Below, piece by piece: positions 8,730 to 16,182 of a stretch of 64,000 bases of DNA; within the stretch, counting starts at the first letter, position 1, and every line of letters starts with the position of its first letter. Origin of the DNA: Mucilaginibacter geliditolerans (GTDB lineage: Bacteria > Bacteroidota > Bacteroidia > Sphingobacteriales > Sphingobacteriaceae); the NCBI RefSeq assembly GCF_014200495.1, contig NZ_JACHBY010000003.1, forward strand, positions 372,001 through 436,000. Reading direction: 5' to 3'. The position numbers and the translations under genes are program-made. Under the pieces are notes generated by a model. That model had not been told where the DNA came from. It did not search any database and was given only the letters and a program-made list of their open reading frames with translations.

Positions 8730-10241
8730 CTACTTCAGCATAAACACCTGCGATGGGAAGCTCTTATCATCATAAACATCTTTCAGTCCCGTTACGCTAT
8801 CCGTAGTATCAAACATCATCACCTGGCGGGTGTTGCTATTGTATTTTGGCCATTGGGGTAATGATGATATATTGGGATTCCCGGTTTTGATGAAGGCTAT
8901 CCATGCACCGTGCAGGTTAATGGTTAATTGCTTTTTCACGCTGTCGGTTATGGTGTTGGGGGTGTTTGTATTCCAAATATATTGCAGTTCTTCGCCATGT
9001 TTGGCGCCAAACGATTTGCCGTTATCGTATTTAAAGCGGTACATCCAAACCGGTATGTTATTTTGGGCCAGTACTCTCGCAAAGCGATAAGAGTGCATTT
9101 GGTACATATACTGCGTGAGTATTTTTACTTCGGCAGCATATGGCGAATCTGTTTTTAGCTGCTGCTGATAAGCCGCATAAACTATGGGTGCGTCATCCTC
9201 AAATAATGGTTTAAAAATGGTGTTGTTTGCATCCTTCAGGTCGCTATTGGGACCAACAAAGGCTGCCGCCTCGTATTCATTTGTGCCGATGAGTGCTTTT
9301 ATTGGGGGTTGCTCTTTACCGGCTGCATATTTATAGCCATCCATTAGGATCACTTTTCCATCATAAACAGGGCCGAAGCAGGAGTTACCGCCAATGCCTT
9401 CTGTTATAATGCCTTGTATCTTCATGATGGAATCAGCCGGAAGGGTCAAGAGGTTGCGCACATCATTTGATATAAGCCCCATCTTATTCAAAAGCCGCAA
9501 CCTTTCGTTTTTAGCGGTAACGGTATCGCGAATGCATTGTACCGAGCCACTTTCAAGGATGCATTGCTGAAACAGTCCTCTGGATTGCGGGGAAACCATC
9601 ACTGCGCTGATGAGCTTTGCCCCTGCCGATTCGCCCATAATGGTAATCCTATTAGGGTCGCCGCCGAAGGAAGTGATATTTTGTTTTATCCATTTTAGCG
9701 CTGCTATTACGTCCAGTACCCCACAATTACCTGATTGTGCGTAACGCTTATCCACATCGCCCATATATAAAAAGCCAAAAGCGCCAAGCCTGTAATTAAT
9801 GGTGATGGTCACGATATCATCATGATCGGCAAAAGCATGGCCGTTCATTCCTTTACCCGAGCCGTTTGTCATACTGCCGCCGTGTATCCAAACTACTACC
9901 GCGCGTTTATGGTTATCGGTTTTTGGGGTATACAGGTTTAGTGAAAGGCAGTCTTCGGAGCCAATAACTTTATTACCTGAATATTGAGTGGCTATCGGGC
10001 CAAATTTGGTGGCTGCCAATGTATCTGTCCATGTTGCATGAGCTGCAGGGGGCATAAATCTTAAATCGCCGACAGGCGGGGCACCATAGGGTATACCTTT
10101 AAAAACCTGGACATTGTTTTCAACTATCCCGCGTATATACCCTTTATCGGTTTTAACAACAGGATCATTGTTTTGGGCTGATGCTTTGCAGGCAATACAA
10201 ATCGCCAGAAATAAAATTATATACCTGATTCGTGAAAGCAT
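8730..10241 (-). CDS. Secreted type-B carboxylesterase
   Basis: The protein has 503 residues with a signal peptide ending near CKASAQ, so it should be exported to the periplasm or beyond. It has the type-B carboxylesterase/lipase signatures: FKGIPYGAPPVGDLRF, SEDCLSLNLYTP, the oxyanion-hole HGGS (about 120-123) and the nucleophile elbow GESAGAK with Ser205. The acidic residue is expected near ALIGTNEYEAAAF and the His in GAKHGEELQYIW. Length is normal for the family. The substrate is unknown; bacterial members hydrolyse p-nitrobenzyl, aromatic or carbamate esters. It is followed on the same strand by the AT-rich gene at 8288. Confidence 0.92.
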   Translation of the reverse strand: MLSRIRYIILFLAICIACKASAQNNDPVVKTDKGYIRGIVENNVQVFKGIPYGAPPVGDLRFMPPAAHATWTDTLAATKFGPIATQYSGNKVIGSEDCLSLNLYTPKTDNHKRAVVVWIHGGSMTNGSGKGMNGHAFADHDDIVTITINYRLGAFGFLYMGDVDKRYAQSGNCGVLDVIAALKWIKQNITSFGGDPNRITIMGESAGAKLISAVMVSPQSRGLFQQCILESGSVQCIRDTVTAKNERLRLLNKMGLISNDVRNLLTLPADSIMKIQGIITEGIGGNSCFGPVYDGKVILMDGYKYAAGKEQPPIKALIGTNEYEAAAFVGPNSDLKDANNTIFKPLFEDDAPIVYAAYQQQLKTDSPYAAEVKILTQYMYQMHSYRFARVLAQNNIPVWMYRFKYDNGKSFGAKHGEELQYIWNTNTPNTITDSVKKQLTINLHGAWIAFIKTGNPNISSLPQWPKYNSNTRQVMMFDTTDSVTGLKDVYDDKSFPSQVFMLK

Positions 10242-10264
10242 CCTTATAAAGATTAGTGTAGCAC

Positions 10265-11440
10265 TTAAATTAAACGCCTAACTTTTGATTCCGCGGTTAA
10301 TTTAAGTCCATCCATATTGGTTATTAAATTTAAGCCGGGTGATTTGCCGGGCTCAAGGCTTCCCTTTTCATTGTCGATACCTAAAAATTGAGCACCGTTA
10401 ATAGTACCCCACTCCATTAGTTTAGCTGTACTAATAGTTGGGAACTTTTGCTGAATGGTTTTCATTTCATGCAGTACGCACAGCTTGGTGTTTGATGCCA
10501 GGCTATCGGTACCCAGGGTGATGTTAAAGCCCTGATCAATAAACAGATTGATCTTTGGCACCCTGTTTTCAATATATAAATTAGCATTGGGGCAAAAGCA
10601 CCAGTTTATTTTGCGATCGAAACGTTTAAGGAAATAGATGTCTTTAAGATTGGTACAGGTGTTATGCACCATTAAAATATCCTGCTTGCTGGTAAGTAAC
10701 GGAATTATGGATTGCATGGAATTACGGGCCTGGGGCTTAAAGTGGCTGGTATCCATACCAAAAAACTCATAAAGCTCATTAAACTTACCCAGTTTGTATC
10801 GGAAGAACTTATTCTCATCATCGCACTCCTGGTTGTGGATGCTCAGCAGGTTTTTAACACCTGAGTCGGAATATTTCTTTATCAGCCTGAATAATTCTTT
10901 TGATACCGAATACGGGGCATGCGGTGTTATGGAACACGACTGCGGCCTGAATTCATCCAGCAACATTAAACCATTAGCATACAATTCATCGGCATTGTGC
11001 GGCAAAAAGCCCAATACCTCTACAAAAGTGTGGTAGTATAGTTTGCTTTTAGCTTTTATGGGGATGGTAACATTGTTGTTTGATATATCGCCAACGGCAA
11101 CTATGCCATTATCATACATATCGCTGTCGGCTTTTTCGGCAGCTTCAATAATTGATTGATGATCGGCATTACGTACCTTTAGTATCTGTTTTATGAAGTC
11201 GACCAAACCTGTTTTTGTGGGGACCTTACCCTCCAGGTGTGAAAGTTCAAGATGGCAATGTGTATTTATAAATCCGGGGCAAATAATGCCACTTAGGTGC
11301 TCAAGGGGCTGGTTTTGATCTGATGCGGGCTGGTAATCTGTAACTGAAATGATCCTGCCATAATCATCAACTGTAACAATTCCATTTTTAATTGGTTCGG
11401 CATAAACAGGAAAAACATAATCGGCTTTAAAACTTTTCAT
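10265..11440 (-). CDS. Amidohydrolase-superfamily metal-dependent deaminase/hydrolase
   Basis: The protein has 391 residues of the SsnA/chlorohydrolase-like branch of the amidohydrolase superfamily. Metal ligands appear as the HxH of PGFINTHCHLELSH, His in LLSIHNQE, His in LMVHNTC and Asp in TLGTDSLASN. A small N-terminal strand domain (about residues 1-55) and C-terminal strands (from EKGSLEPGKSPGLN) form the usual composite beta-sandwich. Members deaminate purine-like or nucleoside substrates; aminodeoxyfutalosine deaminase of the futalosine menaquinone route is one possible role, but nothing nearby supports it. The gene diverges from rlmN across 156 bp. Confidence 0.82.
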   Translation of the reverse strand: MKSFKADYVFPVYAEPIKNGIVTVDDYGRIISVTDYQPASDQNQPLEHLSGIICPGFINTHCHLELSHLEGKVPTKTGLVDFIKQILKVRNADHQSIIEAAEKADSDMYDNGIVAVGDISNNNVTIPIKAKSKLYYHTFVEVLGFLPHNADELYANGLMLLDEFRPQSCSITPHAPYSVSKELFRLIKKYSDSGVKNLLSIHNQECDDENKFFRYKLGKFNELYEFFGMDTSHFKPQARNSMQSIIPLLTSKQDILMVHNTCTNLKDIYFLKRFDRKINWCFCPNANLYIENRVPKINLFIDQGFNITLGTDSLASNTKLCVLHEMKTIQQKFPTISTAKLMEWGTINGAQFLGIDNEKGSLEPGKSPGLNLITNMDGLKLTAESKVRRLI

Positions 11441-11584
11441 TAAATCATAATACTTAGCATCTTCTAAAAAAACCTTTTAAAATATACCAACCAAATCTAT
11501 AAACATTTACAATTAACTTAAAGTTATCGTTTTTAATTTGACAAAAAGAATATACTAAAAAAAGTTACTATTTTTTTATTTCAG

Positions 11585-11592
11585 TACCTTTG
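11585..11592 (+). promoter_or_regulatory. -7 promoter box almost touching the rlmN start
   Basis: TACCTTTG matches TAnnTTTG and ends 4 bp before the GTG start at 11597. Bacteroidota transcripts usually begin a few bases after this box, so the mRNA would be leaderless or nearly so. The region upstream is very AT-rich (poly-A and poly-T runs). Confidence 0.6.
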
Positions 11593-11596
11593 CAAA

Positions 11597-12658
11597 GTGA
11601 GCATTAAAAAAGACAAAATTGATATCCGCAGCATTAGCCTGCAAACTCTGCAAGAGCACTTTATCCGTATGGACGAAAAAAGCTTCAGGGCAAAACAAGT
11701 TTATGAATGGCTTTGGAAAAAATCATGTTTCTCTTTCGATGAAATGAGCAATATTTCAAAAGAACTTCGTAATAAACTGGACGAAAATTTTGTTATAAAT
11801 AACGTAAAAATTAACAACTCACAGTTTAGTGCAGATAAAACTATAAAAAATTCTTTTATTTTACACGATACCCACCTAATTGAGGGTGTTTTAATTCCCA
11901 CACCGGGCAGAATGACGGCCTGCGTATCATCACAAGTGGGCTGCAGCCTCACCTGTAAGTTTTGTGCCACCGGCTATATGGAGCGCAAACGTAACCTTAA
12001 CCCCGATGAAATCTACGATCAGGTTGTTTTAATAAGCAAGCAGGCCATGGAAAATTACGGGCAGCCATTAACCAACATCGTGTACATGGGCATGGGCGAA
12101 CCATTGCTTAATTACAAGAACGTAATGGATTCGGTCGAAAAAATAACATCGGAAGACGGGCTTAATATGGCTGCTAAGCGCATCACCGTATCAACCGCCG
12201 GCATAGCCAAAATGATAAAAAAACTGGGCGACGATCAGGTGAAGTTTAACCTGGCCCTATCCCTTCATGCCGCTAACGATGAAAAGCGCAACACTATTAT
12301 GCCTATAAACGAGCAAAACTCGTTAAAAGCACTGGCCGAGGCATTAAAATACTATTATGCTAAAACCAAGAACCCGGTAACTTACGAGTACATTGTTTTT
12401 GATGGCTTTAACGATACTTTGCAGGATGCTATTGAACTGGCAAAATTCTGCAAGCACCTGCCATGTAAGGTGAACATTATTGAATATAACCCCATTGCCT
12501 TCGCCAGCTTTATAAATGCGGGCGAGGATAAAATAGAAGCTTTTGCCGATTACCTGCGCAAACAAGGTATCAACACCAATTTACGCCGGAGCCGTGGTAA
12601 GGATATTGACGCAGCCTGCGGGCAACTGGCGATTAAGGATAAGGTGAACCAGGATTAA
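11597..12658 (+). CDS. rlmN: Dual-specificity RNA methyltransferase RlmN (23S rRNA A2503 C2)
   Basis: This radical-SAM enzyme methylates C2 of A2503 in 23S rRNA and of A37 in some tRNAs. The 353-residue protein carries the CxxxCxxC cluster motif in CSLTCKFCATG (Cys116, 120 and 123), the conserved YMGMGEPLLNY and NIVYMGMGEP region, and the C-terminal mechanistic Cys in IDAACGQLA (about Cys341). Start: GTG at 11597 gives the family-typical N-terminus (RSISLQTLQEHF), and no ATG precedes it in frame. The last codons (NQD then TAA) come from a dispersed repeat (12646-12683), so the natural C-terminus may once have been different. Confidence 0.95.
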   Translation: MSIKKDKIDIRSISLQTLQEHFIRMDEKSFRAKQVYEWLWKKSCFSFDEMSNISKELRNKLDENFVINNVKINNSQFSADKTIKNSFILHDTHLIEGVLIPTPGRMTACVSSQVGCSLTCKFCATGYMERKRNLNPDEIYDQVVLISKQAMENYGQPLTNIVYMGMGEPLLNYKNVMDSVEKITSEDGLNMAAKRITVSTAGIAKMIKKLGDDQVKFNLALSLHAANDEKRNTIMPINEQNSLKALAEALKYYYAKTKNPVTYEYIVFDGFNDTLQDAIELAKFCKHLPCKVNIIEYNPIAFASFINAGEDKIEAFADYLRKQGINTNLRRSRGKDIDAACGQLAIKDKVNQD

Positions 12659-12683
12659 ACGGATTCTTTTGATTTTCAGGATT
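12646..12683 (+). repeat. AACCAGGAT repeat overlapping the rlmN stop codon
   Basis: The word starting GAACCAGGATTAAACGGATT and ending TTTTCAGGATT matches 16104-16140 at most positions. It supplies the last three rlmN codons and the TAA. A related, reversed version lies at 61320-61357 beside the end of the GT2 gene. Confidence 0.7.
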
Positions 12684-12750
12684 ATATATTAAATGTCATT
12701 GCGAGGAGGAACGACGCGGCAACCTCGTCGCGTTTGATTTGTATGCGGTA

Positions 12751-12821
12751 AACGCGCTCCGTTGACTCACCCCGACTACGTTTCACTTGTCGACCCTCTC
12801 TGCGGTGAACCGCAAAGAGGG
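12751..12821 (+). repeat. R-type hairpin repeat, single copy
   Basis: It reads AACGCGCTCCGTTGACTCAC, then CCCGACTACG..CTTGTCGA, then a hairpin CCCTCTCTGCGG-TGAA-CCGCAAAGAGGG. The same unit occurs at 659, 13430-13522, 47568-47635 and 52159-52230, and inverted elsewhere. It lies in the convergent gap between rlmN and the 12830 gene, preceded by a degenerate TCATTGCGAGG arm at about 12694-12730. Confidence 0.75.
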
Positions 12822-12829
12822 TTGCGGGA

Positions 12830-13138
12830 TTAGATATGGCAGCTTATCAGAATCAATAATACCCCAATTATAATATTTATTGCAACACATGTAACGACCA
12901 GCGTGGATTTAGCTATCGCTTGATTATAATAGAAATAGTACTCATTTTTAAGTCTGGGGCTTATCTCTCTGTATAACAGACTTGATATAGTACCGCCGGT
13001 CATAAATGATACGGCAAATAATCGCAATAATATAATAGGTGAGCCAAACATGGCAAGCGCAGCAGTCATAACCGCGAAACAAATGCTTATGGTTAAAGTG
13101 CTTTTGTAAAAAATGGCAAGAAGATGAATTTTAACCAT
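12830..13138 (-). CDS. Hypothetical small membrane protein
   Basis: The protein has 102 residues and is not recognised. Three hydrophobic segments are visible: about 14-32 (LTISICFAVMTAALAMF), 34-56 and 78-100 (STLVVTCVAINIIIGVLLIL), separated by a charged loop SLLYREISPRLKNEYYFYYN. No cysteine cluster or catalytic motif is seen. It converges on rlmN and is bounded on both sides by repeat clusters. Codon use is a little AT-richer than rlmN. A real but uncharacterised gene is more likely than chance, given the coherent helix pattern. Confidence 0.55.
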   Translation of the reverse strand: MVKIHLLAIFYKSTLTISICFAVMTAALAMFGSPIILLRLFAVSFMTGGTISSLLYREISPRLKNEYYFYYNQAIAKSTLVVTCVAINIIIGVLLILISCHI

Positions 13139-13554
13139 ATACTGTACTGGTACAATTGTTTTGATGTAAACTGGTGAGCTGTGAATTTATTGTTTGATTG
13201 CACCTCTTTGGTGAATAGCGGAGAAGATGCAGAAGGTTGCGTACCTACGGCACGCTAACTATTCATTTCTATTTTTTTGCTACCAACATTGTGCTCCTAC
13301 GGAGCAAGCGTTTAAACTCCATCGGGGTTATATATTGGTAGAAATAATATTAAAATCCCCTTACCCTCTTTACCGCTTGCGGTAGAGAGGGTGGTCGGGC
13401 GAAGCTAAGACCGGGGGAGTCGATGGGCAAGCGGACATTAGCGCTAATGCATTGCGCAGAGTTGACTCACCCCGACTACGCTGCGCTAGTCGACCCTCTC
13501 TGCGGTAAACCGCAAAGAGGATTGGGAAATAAAATCTTTTACTAAATTACTACC
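13139..13554. repeat. Repeat-filled gap: TGCTCCTACGGAGCA palindrome block and an inverted pair of R units
   Basis: No gene is seen in this 416-bp gap. From about 13195 to 13345 it holds short hairpins (CACCTCTTTGGTG, CGTACCTACGGCACG, TGCTCCTACGGAGCA at 13292-13306), the last enclosed by CTACCAA (13280) and TTGGTAG (13335). From about 13362 to 13522 an R unit (CCCTCTTTACCGCTTGCGG-type hairpin) is followed by a second R unit in the opposite orientation, so both hairpins are outermost and the GACTCACCCCGAC-type ends face inward. The comF start follows 32 bp later. Confidence 0.7.
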
Positions 13555-14253
13555 GTGAAACTATCTCGCGGTTACCTTGCTGATTTTGTTGCTTTATTTT
13601 TTCCTGAGCTTTGTCCGGCTTGTGGAGAAAGTTTGATGGCTAACGAGCATGTAATTTGCACGGATTGCCTGTACCATTTGCCGCAAACCAATTTCCATTT
13701 ACAGCCCGACAATATTGTTGCCCGGCAGTTTTGGGGAAAGATACAGTTGGAGGGTGCTTATGCGCTGTACTTTTTTGCCAAAGGGGGCCGTATCCAAAAC
13801 CTGATGCACCATTTTAAGTATAAGGGCATGCAAAAGATCGGCAACCTGTTAGGCAATATCGCGGGTAGTCAGCTGGCAAAAAGTGCCGTTTTTAATACGG
13901 TTGATGTGATTATACCTGTGCCGCTGCATAAAAGCAGGTTGAAGGAGCGAGGCTATAACCAAAGTACTTGCTTTGCCGAGGGATTAGCGCAAAAGCTGAA
14001 TGCTGTTGTTCAGACAGATAATTTGGTTCGTTTAAAGGCCACCGAAACACAAACTCATAAATCGCGGTTCCTGCGGTTTGAGAACATGCAGGAAGTGTTC
14101 ACTATAAATAACCCCGAAAGCTTAAAGAATAAGCATATATTACTGGTTGATGATGTGGTAACCACTGGTGCAACGCTTGAAGCTTGTGGAATTGAGCTAT
14201 TGAAGATAGAAGGGTTAAAATTGAGCATTGCTACTATTGCGTATGCGGAGTAA
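13555..14253 (+). CDS. comF: ComF-family amidophosphoribosyltransferase-like protein
   Basis: The protein has 232 residues. The N-terminal zinc-ribbon-like part has paired cysteines (CPACGESL and CTDCL). The C-terminal half is a type-I phosphoribosyltransferase fold with DVIIPVPLHKSRLKERGYNQ and the PRPP loop HILLVDDVVTTGATLEAC. ComF/GntX proteins are linked to DNA uptake in competent bacteria, though the enzymatic role is not settled. The start is GTG at 13555, giving a leading LSRGYLADFVALFFPELC that matches the family. It sits just after the R pair and 174 bp before a Crp-type regulator. Confidence 0.9.
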   Translation: MKLSRGYLADFVALFFPELCPACGESLMANEHVICTDCLYHLPQTNFHLQPDNIVARQFWGKIQLEGAYALYFFAKGGRIQNLMHHFKYKGMQKIGNLLGNIAGSQLAKSAVFNTVDVIIPVPLHKSRLKERGYNQSTCFAEGLAQKLNAVVQTDNLVRLKATETQTHKSRFLRFENMQEVFTINNPESLKNKHILLVDDVVTTGATLEACGIELLKIEGLKLSIATIAYAE

Positions 14254-14427
14254 CCCTGCTATTTGTTGATCCACATCAATGTTTGCCGCTTTTAATTAAC
14301 TGAATTTTGTAGCTATAGTTTAAAACGTATGGATACAACAATTCATACTTCATTGCTGCTTTGCGGACTTTAATTGCAGCTTTATTAATTTATATTGCTA
14401 TTAGAAAAACCCGATCAGAAAACAGCC

Positions 14428-15006
14428 ATGTATAACCAACTAAGCCAGTATATTTTAGACAGGGTTGCCTTGAGCGATGAACAACTGCAAAGCATTTTAT
14501 ACTATTTTAAACCCCTATCGCTTAAAAAAAATGAACTGGTATCGGTAACCGGTAACCCGGCCAGGCGTATGTTGTTTGTGAACAAGGGCTGTCTACGGGT
14601 ATATTTTACCAAATCCGATGGCGCCGAGGTTACCCGCAGATTTGCGTTTGAAAATTCCTTTTCAACCTCACTGGTTTCATTTATCAGCGGTGAGGCATTA
14701 ACAGAATATACTCAGGCCATTGAAAAAACAGAGCTGCTTTATATAACACGCAATGATTTTTATTACCTGCTGGATGTTATCCCCGCATGGGAAAAATTCT
14801 ACCGCAATTACCTTGAATATGCCTATGTAAATAACACGCGGCGCCTGCAAAGTTTTATGACGCTTGATGCAACCGAGCGCTATAAACTACTGTTGAAAGA
14901 AAACCCAGCTATTGTACAGCGCCTGCCCAATAAATTAGTAGCCAATTACCTGAATATTTCGCAGGAGGCATTAAGCAGGCTAAAGGCTAAGCTGATATAC
15001 GAATAG
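14428..15006 (+). CDS. Crp/Fnr-family transcriptional regulator
   Basis: The protein has 192 residues from ATG 14428 (MYNQLSQYILDRV). A longer frame from a TTG at 14395 is possible but lacks support. Residues about 15-110 form the cyclic-nucleotide-binding beta-roll (LKKNELVSVTGNPARRMLFV, CLRVYF), and the C-terminus carries a helix-turn-helix (KLVANYLNISQEALSRLKAK). The strict cAMP-binding RxS motif is not obvious, as in many Bacteroidota homologues that may bind other ligands or none. It lies 109 bp upstream of a decarboxylase-like amidohydrolase on the same strand, its likeliest target. Confidence 0.88.
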   Translation: MYNQLSQYILDRVALSDEQLQSILYYFKPLSLKKNELVSVTGNPARRMLFVNKGCLRVYFTKSDGAEVTRRFAFENSFSTSLVSFISGEALTEYTQAIEKTELLYITRNDFYYLLDVIPAWEKFYRNYLEYAYVNNTRRLQSFMTLDATERYKLLLKENPAIVQRLPNKLVANYLNISQEALSRLKAKLIYE

Positions 15007-15115
15007 CCCATCCCGGATAATTATAACCTTTATATGCTTAATTAAACGTCAATATTTTGATACAAACCTGTCTCAGGCTTGATTATTGGATTGGTGATAA
15101 CTCCATACAAATAAT

Positions 15116-16117
15116 ATGCGTATTATAACACTTGAAGAACATGTAGCTTTTCCGGAAATGGTAAAGCAAATACCCCCAGCGGCATTGAGCGGTCGCGACA
15201 AATCGCCAATGATGCAAAAGATGGCAATTAAACTGGCTGATATCAGTGGGGAACGGCTAAGATCAATGGATGATAACGGGATAACTGTACAGGTATTATC
15301 AGTAGTAAATGCCGGCGCTAACCTGTTGAGCCCCGAGCAAGGGCCCGCTTTTGCCCGGGAATATAATGATATGCTGGCGGAGAGGATAGCTGCTCATCCG
15401 GACAGATTTATGGCATTTGCACACCTGCCCATGACCGCGCCCGAAGCCGCTGCTGATGAATTGGGACGCACAGTTAAAATCCATAATTTTTGCGGGGCGC
15501 TCATCAACGGGCTAACCCAGGGCGAGTTCCTGGATCACCCCAAATTTGCACCAATACTACAGAAAGCTGAAGAGTTGAATGTCCCCATCTACCTGCACCC
15601 CGGCTTGCCACCAAAGGCTGTTGAAGAAGCTTATTATAGTGGTTTGCCTAAGCATTCGGGTACGGCTTTATCAGTTTCGGGATGGGGATGGCATTCTGAA
15701 ACGGCTATTCATGTTTTACGGCTGATAATTTCAGGCACATTTGACCGTTACCCCAAACTAAAACTGATCATAGGCCATATGGGCGAAATGCTGCCTATGA
15801 TGATGGCCCGCTGCGATGGCAAATTTAAAGTTGGCGAGGTTGGCGATAACCAGCGGACCATAAGCCAAACCCTGAAAGACCAGGTATATATTACTACCAG
15901 TGGGCTATTCACTTTGCCACCGCTAATAGTGGCTATTGATACTTTTGGGATTGATAATATTATGTTTTCGGTAGATTACCCATTCAGTACCAATGAGGAG
16001 GGTAAAGTATTTTTGGATAGCTTGCCGTTATCAAAAGAAGATGTGGAAAAGATAACGTATAAGAATGCGGAGAGAGTTTTGAACCAAGATAACCCAGGAT
16101 TAGGAACCAGGATTTAA
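15116..16117 (+). CDS. Amidohydrolase-2 family protein, gamma-resorcylate/ACMSD decarboxylase type
   Basis: The protein has 333 residues. The N-terminus reads MRIITLEEHVAF, giving the E-x-H metal site found in gamma-resorcylate decarboxylase-like enzymes rather than H-x-H. Further ligands are His in IYLHPGLPP, His in LIIGHMGEMLP and Asp in FSVDYPFS. These enzymes are Zn or Mn non-oxidative decarboxylases of aromatic acids, so aromatic breakdown or detoxification is a reasonable inference. The extreme C-terminus (NQDNPGLGTRI) is written by a dispersed repeat. Probably controlled by the Crp-type gene upstream. Confidence 0.85.
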   Translation: MRIITLEEHVAFPEMVKQIPPAALSGRDKSPMMQKMAIKLADISGERLRSMDDNGITVQVLSVVNAGANLLSPEQGPAFAREYNDMLAERIAAHPDRFMAFAHLPMTAPEAAADELGRTVKIHNFCGALINGLTQGEFLDHPKFAPILQKAEELNVPIYLHPGLPPKAVEEAYYSGLPKHSGTALSVSGWGWHSETAIHVLRLIISGTFDRYPKLKLIIGHMGEMLPMMMARCDGKFKVGEVGDNQRTISQTLKDQVYITTSGLFTLPPLIVAIDTFGIDNIMFSVDYPFSTNEEGKVFLDSLPLSKEDVEKITYKNAERVLNQDNPGLGTRI

Positions 16118-16140
16118 CCGATTTTATGGATTTACAGGAT
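16104..16140 (+). repeat. AACCAGGAT repeat overlapping the amidohydrolase stop codon
   Basis: The block GAACCAGGATTTAACCGATT followed by TTATGGATTTACAGGAT is the sister of 12646-12683. A partial extra word (AACCCAGGATTAG) precedes it at about 16091. It encodes the final residues and the TAA. Confidence 0.7.
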
Positions 16141-16182
16141 GTGAGTGACTGCTTAACATAATGTCCTTTTGCCTTTAAAAAC

